Of a stretch of DNA of 62,633 bases, positions 59,138 to 62,633 are shown piece after piece. Numbering within the stretch: the first letter of the stretch is position 1; every line of letters begins with the position of its first letter. The position numbers and the translations under genes are program-made. The stretch is from Neosynechococcus sphagnicola sy1. GTDB taxonomy: Bacteria; Cyanobacteriota; Cyanobacteriia; Neosynechococcales; Neosynechococcaceae. The stretch is from contig NZ_JJML01000003.1 of assembly GCF_000775285.1 (NCBI RefSeq), positions 1 to 62,633 on the forward strand. The letters are read 5' to 3'. The notes beneath the pieces are model-generated. The model was given only the letters and a program-made list of their open reading frames with translations, had not been told where the DNA came from and searched no databases.

Positions 59138-62100
59138 TTACCCCTGAGTATTAACCTTGAATGTACCCACCGACACTTGTAACTCCTGGGCGACTTTCAC
59201 GGTCTGTTCCAGGGCTTGCGAGACTTGTCGTGAAGAGGCCGAGGTTTGTTCAGAGGTCTGGGCGATCGCCTGCATCAACTGAGCCACACTGTCAGAGGTC
59301 TGGGTTTGGGAAACGGTTGCCTGGGAAATGGCCTGCACCAACTGGTCAATCTGGCGAGACACTTCGACAATCTGTTCCAAACTCTGCTTGGCACCCTCCA
59401 CCAGTTGGGTGCCTTCAACCACTTGGGTAGTCCCCACTTCCATCGCTGCTACCACTTCGCTGGTTTCCCGCTGAATGCTCTCGACAATCCGCTCAATCTC
59501 CTTGGTGGCCATTGCTGACTGCGCGGACAGTTGTCCAACTTCTTCAGCAACCACTGCGAAGCCCCGTCCTTCTTCCCCTGCGAGGGCTGCTTCAATACTG
59601 GCGTTAATCGACAGCAGCTTCGTTTTCATGGCGATCTGGTTAATCAGGGCCACCACCTTAGAAATCTGTTGGGAGGATTCCCCTAAGCGTTTCACTCGCT
59701 TTGAAGTTTCACCCACCGTATCCCGCAGTTGCAGAATACTCTGCACCGTGCGATCCATGGCAACTTCTCCAGCTTCGGCAGTGGTGGAAGCTTGACGTGC
59801 CACCGTCGCTGCCTGTTTGGCATTGTCAGACACCGTTTGGATGGAGCGAGACATCTGCTCCACGGAACTGAGGGTGCGGGTAATTTCATCGGCCTGCTTC
59901 AGAGCCTGGTCAGCCAGTTGACGAATCGCGCCTTCATTCTTGCCCACGGAGGTACTCACCTGCTGGGCGGATGCCTGCACCTGCACCACAATCTTACGTA
60001 AGCTGCCAATAATGGCATTAAAGAAGTCGGCAACGGTGCCAATATCCGCCGCTGTCACATCCGCCCGCACGGTTAAATCCCCACGGGAAGCCCCTTCCAC
60101 ACTGCTCAGCAGGTCAATTAACTGGAGCTGAATCGCTTCTTTCTGCCGCTGTTGTTCTTTGGCCAGAGCTTCTGCCTGTTGCCGTGCCACTTCTGAATCT
60201 TGCAGGAAGTTCACCCGGTCGAGGGACAACCCCACCAGGGTGGCTAACTGGGTGAGAAAGTCGATTTCTGACTGTTGCCAGACGTGGGGCCGACCGCAGA
60301 AGTGGGCAACCAGTAAACCATACAGTTGGTTGTTGGTCACAATCGGGGTCACCAGGTTGGCTTTAATTTGCAGCCGCTCCATCAGTTTCAAATGCTCGGG
60401 ATGGAATCCAGCATTGAAAACATCTTTGGTGGGAACAACCCGTCCCTGACAATAGGCATCCCGCAATTGTTGGGGAATACAGGCATCTTCAATGGTGTTG
60501 TTTAGAGCCTGGGGCCAACCGGGGAGGACGGCTTCGGAGGCGACAAAGCCGCTCCAATCGCGGTTGAATTGGTAAACCACCACCCGGTCTGCCTGGAGGT
60601 AATCCAATGCTCCGGTGACGGCGCGATTAAAGACAAATTCCAAGTCCTGAGAGACCCTAGCTTTGGCGGCGGTGACTTCGGCAAAGAGTTGGGAACGCTT
60701 GGCTTCTAAGCTTTTCTGCTCCAGGGAAACCACCCGACTCAAGGACAGACCAATCTGACTGGCAAATTGCCCTAACTGGTCGATCTCCGAGGGCTGCCAA
60801 ACATGCGGTTGGGCACAGTGGTGGGCAACTAGCAGGCCATAGAGTTGGTCACCGGCGACGATGGGGGTGACGAGATTGGATTTAATTTGCAGCCGCTCCA
60901 TGAGTTTTAAATGCTGGGGATGGAATCCGGCATTAAACACATCTGTTGTGGGAACCACCCGTCCCTGGCGGTAGCTTTCTAGCAGGTCTTGGGGAATGCA
61001 GGGGTCTTCAATTTTGTCGGCGAGGGCTTGGAACCACCCTGGAGCTACTGATTCTGCTGAAACGTAGCCGCTCCAGTCGAGGTTGAACCGATACACCACT
61101 ACCCGATCAACACCCATTTGGGTTCGGATATTTGTGAGCAACTGATTGAGTAAAACCGTCAGCGTCGATGACTCAGATTGGGCTATTTCTGCAAACAGTT
61201 GCGATCGCTGGGCTTCCTGTCGCTGGGCTAGGAGATTGGCCTCTAGGCGACCCACCATTTGGTTCATTTCTTGGGAGAGAATGCCAATTTCATCCTGGCT
61301 CTGGGTGTTTTCCAGCCGCATACTGGTTTCTCCACTGCCCACCTGCTCGGCAAAATGAGTCAGACGGCGCAAGGGTCGGGAGAAGGTACCCGCTAAGGGG
61401 AGCGCAATTAACCCCACCAGTAACAACATGCCACCGCCAATACCGTAGCCCAGGGCTCGCTCACGCCAGAGTAATTGATCCACCTCGGTCAAAGGCTTGC
61501 CCACAAAGGCAATCCCCACGGGCTTGGCCTCGGGGTTGAGTGCCTTTTGATGATCGTAGAGAGGGGTGTAAGCCGTCAGGTAATTGACGCCGACAATGTT
61601 GGTGGTTCCAACAAATTTCTCGCCCTGGTTAAGCACCTGGGCGGCGACTTCTCGGGACACCCGTGTCGCAATGGCTCGGGTGTTATCGGGCTTTTTGGTC
61701 ACGGGATCGACATAGGGGACATTGGTACTGACCCGCCAGTCTTGGGCAAAAATCGTGGCCACCGGAATATCGGGATAGCGCTGGGTAAACTTATCGGGAA
61801 TGCCAAAGTTACGATTCAGCAAGGAACCGACAACCACGGTTCCGGTGAGCTTGCCCCCGGTGCGAATCGGGTACACTGCCATACTTACCAGTCCGGCCTT
61901 GCCCCCATCGATGTTATAGGTGCCCTCGGGGAAGGGTTGTTTGGGTTCTGGCAACCCCTTGATGGCTTGAGGACGAATCCCAACATTGGCTTGCTTATCC
62001 AATCCCAACCGCTGGAGATAGCTTCCTTTCAGCAGTTCCATGCCTACAAGGGGACGGCCACGTTGCAATGCACTTTGGACAATGGGAATATCTCCCAGGG

Positions 62101-62633
62101 GAATTCCCACAGGCAGGGAGAGCAGGTGAAATGACTGGGGTTTCAGTGTCTCAGATGGAGCCGGGAGGGACGGAGGGGTAGTAAAATCTTCATCCAGCAC
62201 CTGCACCGACTGAGCGACTGTTTGACCCTGAGCATTGGTGAGGATCTTAAAACTTTTCAGGGTTTCTGGATCGACATCGCTCCGCAGTTTGAGCAGATTC
62301 TGGAGAAATGGCTGGCGCGCCTGAACCTGTTCAGGGTTGTTGAGGTCAATGCCGGCTGACTGCACGTCTCCGAGAATTGCCTCGGCATCCGTCTGCACTT
62401 CTTCCTGGGTCCAGAGTACGTATTCGTCTGTAAACAGGGCATTTTTTTCAGATACGGACGCTTTAATCTGACGCAAGAACTGCTGAGCAGAAATCGTTGT
62501 CAACAACTGGGTAACAACCAAGACGGGCACTGCTGCGGTGGTCAGCAGCAGCAAGGTCAGCTTCCAGCGGAAACTGAGATTTTGCCAGAAGCCTAGAAGG
62601 TGGCGTTGCCCACGGGGACTGGGGGGTAAGGGG
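59138..62633 (-). CDS. Methyl-accepting chemotaxis protein with two GAF domains (partial at N-terminus)
   Basis: The frame runs open to the right edge of the window, so the N-terminus is missing; the last visible stretch (QNLSFRWKLTLLLLTTAAVP) leads into the first membrane helix. A Cache-like sensor, a second helix, a HAMP domain and two GAF domains (about 60730-61190 and 60190-60650) precede a long MCP signalling hairpin (GRGFAVVAEEVGQLSAQSAM). The GAF domains are related to phytochrome-type domains but lack the bilin-binding Cys-His (NAGFHPQHLKL and NAGFHPEHLKL). It probably senses a ligand, not light, through these. It is the first known gene of the operon here. Confidence 0.9.
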   Translation of the reverse strand, partial: PLPPSPRGQRHLLGFWQNLSFRWKLTLLLLTTAAVPVLVVTQLLTTISAQQFLRQIKASVSEKNALFTDEYVLWTQEEVQTDAEAILGDVQSAGIDLNNPEQVQARQPFLQNLLKLRSDVDPETLKSFKILTNAQGQTVAQSVQVLDEDFTTPPSLPAPSETLKPQSFHLLSLPVGIPLGDIPIVQSALQRGRPLVGMELLKGSYLQRLGLDKQANVGIRPQAIKGLPEPKQPFPEGTYNIDGGKAGLVSMAVYPIRTGGKLTGTVVVGSLLNRNFGIPDKFTQRYPDIPVATIFAQDWRVSTNVPYVDPVTKKPDNTRAIATRVSREVAAQVLNQGEKFVGTTNIVGVNYLTAYTPLYDHQKALNPEAKPVGIAFVGKPLTEVDQLLWRERALGYGIGGGMLLLVGLIALPLAGTFSRPLRRLTHFAEQVGSGETSMRLENTQSQDEIGILSQEMNQMVGRLEANLLAQRQEAQRSQLFAEIAQSESSTLTVLLNQLLTNIRTQMGVDRVVVYRFNLDWSGYVSAESVAPGWFQALADKIEDPCIPQDLLESYRQGRVVPTTDVFNAGFHPQHLKLMERLQIKSNLVTPIVAGDQLYGLLVAHHCAQPHVWQPSEIDQLGQFASQIGLSLSRVVSLEQKSLEAKRSQLFAEVTAAKARVSQDLEFVFNRAVTGALDYLQADRVVVYQFNRDWSGFVASEAVLPGWPQALNNTIEDACIPQQLRDAYCQGRVVPTKDVFNAGFHPEHLKLMERLQIKANLVTPIVTNNQLYGLLVAHFCGRPHVWQQSEIDFLTQLATLVGLSLDRVNFLQDSEVARQQAEALAKEQQRQKEAIQLQLIDLLSSVEGASRGDLTVRADVTAADIGTVADFFNAIIGSLRKIVVQVQASAQQVSTSVGKNEGAIRQLADQALKQADEITRTLSSVEQMSRSIQTVSDNAKQAATVARQASTTAEAGEVAMDRTVQSILQLRDTVGETSKRVKRLGESSQQISKVVALINQIAMKTKLLSINASIEAALAGEEGRGFAVVAEEVGQLSAQSAMATKEIERIVESIQRETSEVVAAMEVGTTQVVEGTQLVEGAKQSLEQIVEVSRQIDQLVQAISQATVSQTQTSDSVAQLMQAIAQTSEQTSASSRQVSQALEQTVKVAQELQVSVGTFKVNTQG
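60190..61190 (-). repeat. Tandem duplicated GAF coding region
   Basis: The two GAF coding segments are near copies at both DNA and protein level: SGYVSAESV/SGFVASEAV, RQGRVVPTTDVFNAGFHPQH and CQGRVVPTKDVFNAGFHPEH, LKLMERLQIKSNLVTPIV and LKLMERLQIKANLVTPIV. This indicates a within-gene duplication. Boundaries are approximate. Confidence 0.75.

Noticed and set aside
1-62633. CRISPR arrays, rRNA genes, origin of replication, integrase or prophage
   Set aside because: No regularly spaced repeats, rRNA sequence, DnaA-box cluster, integrase or phage structural gene was seen.
1-62633. GCGATCGC palindromes as a regulatory signal
   Set aside because: They occur inside many unrelated genes on both strands, as expected for the HIP1 element of cyanobacterial genomes, and are not tied to any gene group here.

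Overview
The window looks like the chromosome of a cyanobacterium, probably filamentous or a complex unicellular form. The direct evidence is a cytochrome b6f operon (petB-petD), ctpA for D1 processing, ycf54, a GUN4 domain protein, glgC, DevBCA and Cax, together with frequent HIP1 palindromes (GCGATCGC). A species cannot be named from the sequence alone.

Layout. 0-9.9 kb: RNA-binding protein, comF, a GerMN protein and a GUN4-like protein on the minus strand; icd and a Ca2+/H+ antiporter on the plus strand; then rpmB, a pentapeptide-repeat protein, a pyrF-pyrE fusion and an IS5-type transposase remnant. 9.9-17.8 kb: P-type ATPase, diacylglycerol kinase, and a TetR-controlled DevB-DevC-DevA exporter followed by a phosphopantetheinyl transferase. 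17.9-25.0 kb: an unusual signalling block made of a Cache-HAMP sensor without a kinase, a hybrid histidine kinase, a CheY-like protein, a tandem-HisKA/receiver protein without an ATPase domain, and a MinD/ParA-like ATPase. 25-30.8 kb: alpha/beta hydrolase, MFS transporter, amino-acid/amine permease, aldehyde dehydrogenase. 30.9-48.4 kb: mostly housekeeping (pdxJ, ycf54, ArsS-type radical SAM, purB, tandem histidine phosphatase, L,D-transpeptidase, LptC, NYN protein, metG, DUF427, acyl-activating enzyme, ylqD, PDH E2, DUF697-like GTPase). 48.8-55.3 kb: VapBC toxin-antitoxin, tRNA-Gly, petD-petB, ctpA, HD hydrolase, glgC. 55.4-62.6 kb: a chemosensory operon transcribed leftwards (MCP, hybrid CheA, CheW); the MCP runs off the right edge.

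A caution for any reader: 15 genes are each broken by one (two genes: two) single-base length changes. All 17 changes lie in mononucleotide runs, and correcting them restores full-length proteins with lengths divisible by three. The broken genes include the essential petB, metG and pdxJ. I read these as sequencing or assembly errors and annotate the genes end to end. One different lesion, an in-frame TAA in the first receiver of the hybrid kinase, is not in this class.

The best candidates for under-described biology are the 17.9-25.0 kb signalling block with its shared C-terminal tail motif and MinD-like partner, the pyrF-pyrE fusion whose decarboxylase half appears to have lost its catalytic lysines, and the two repeat-based operators (in front of devB and vapB).
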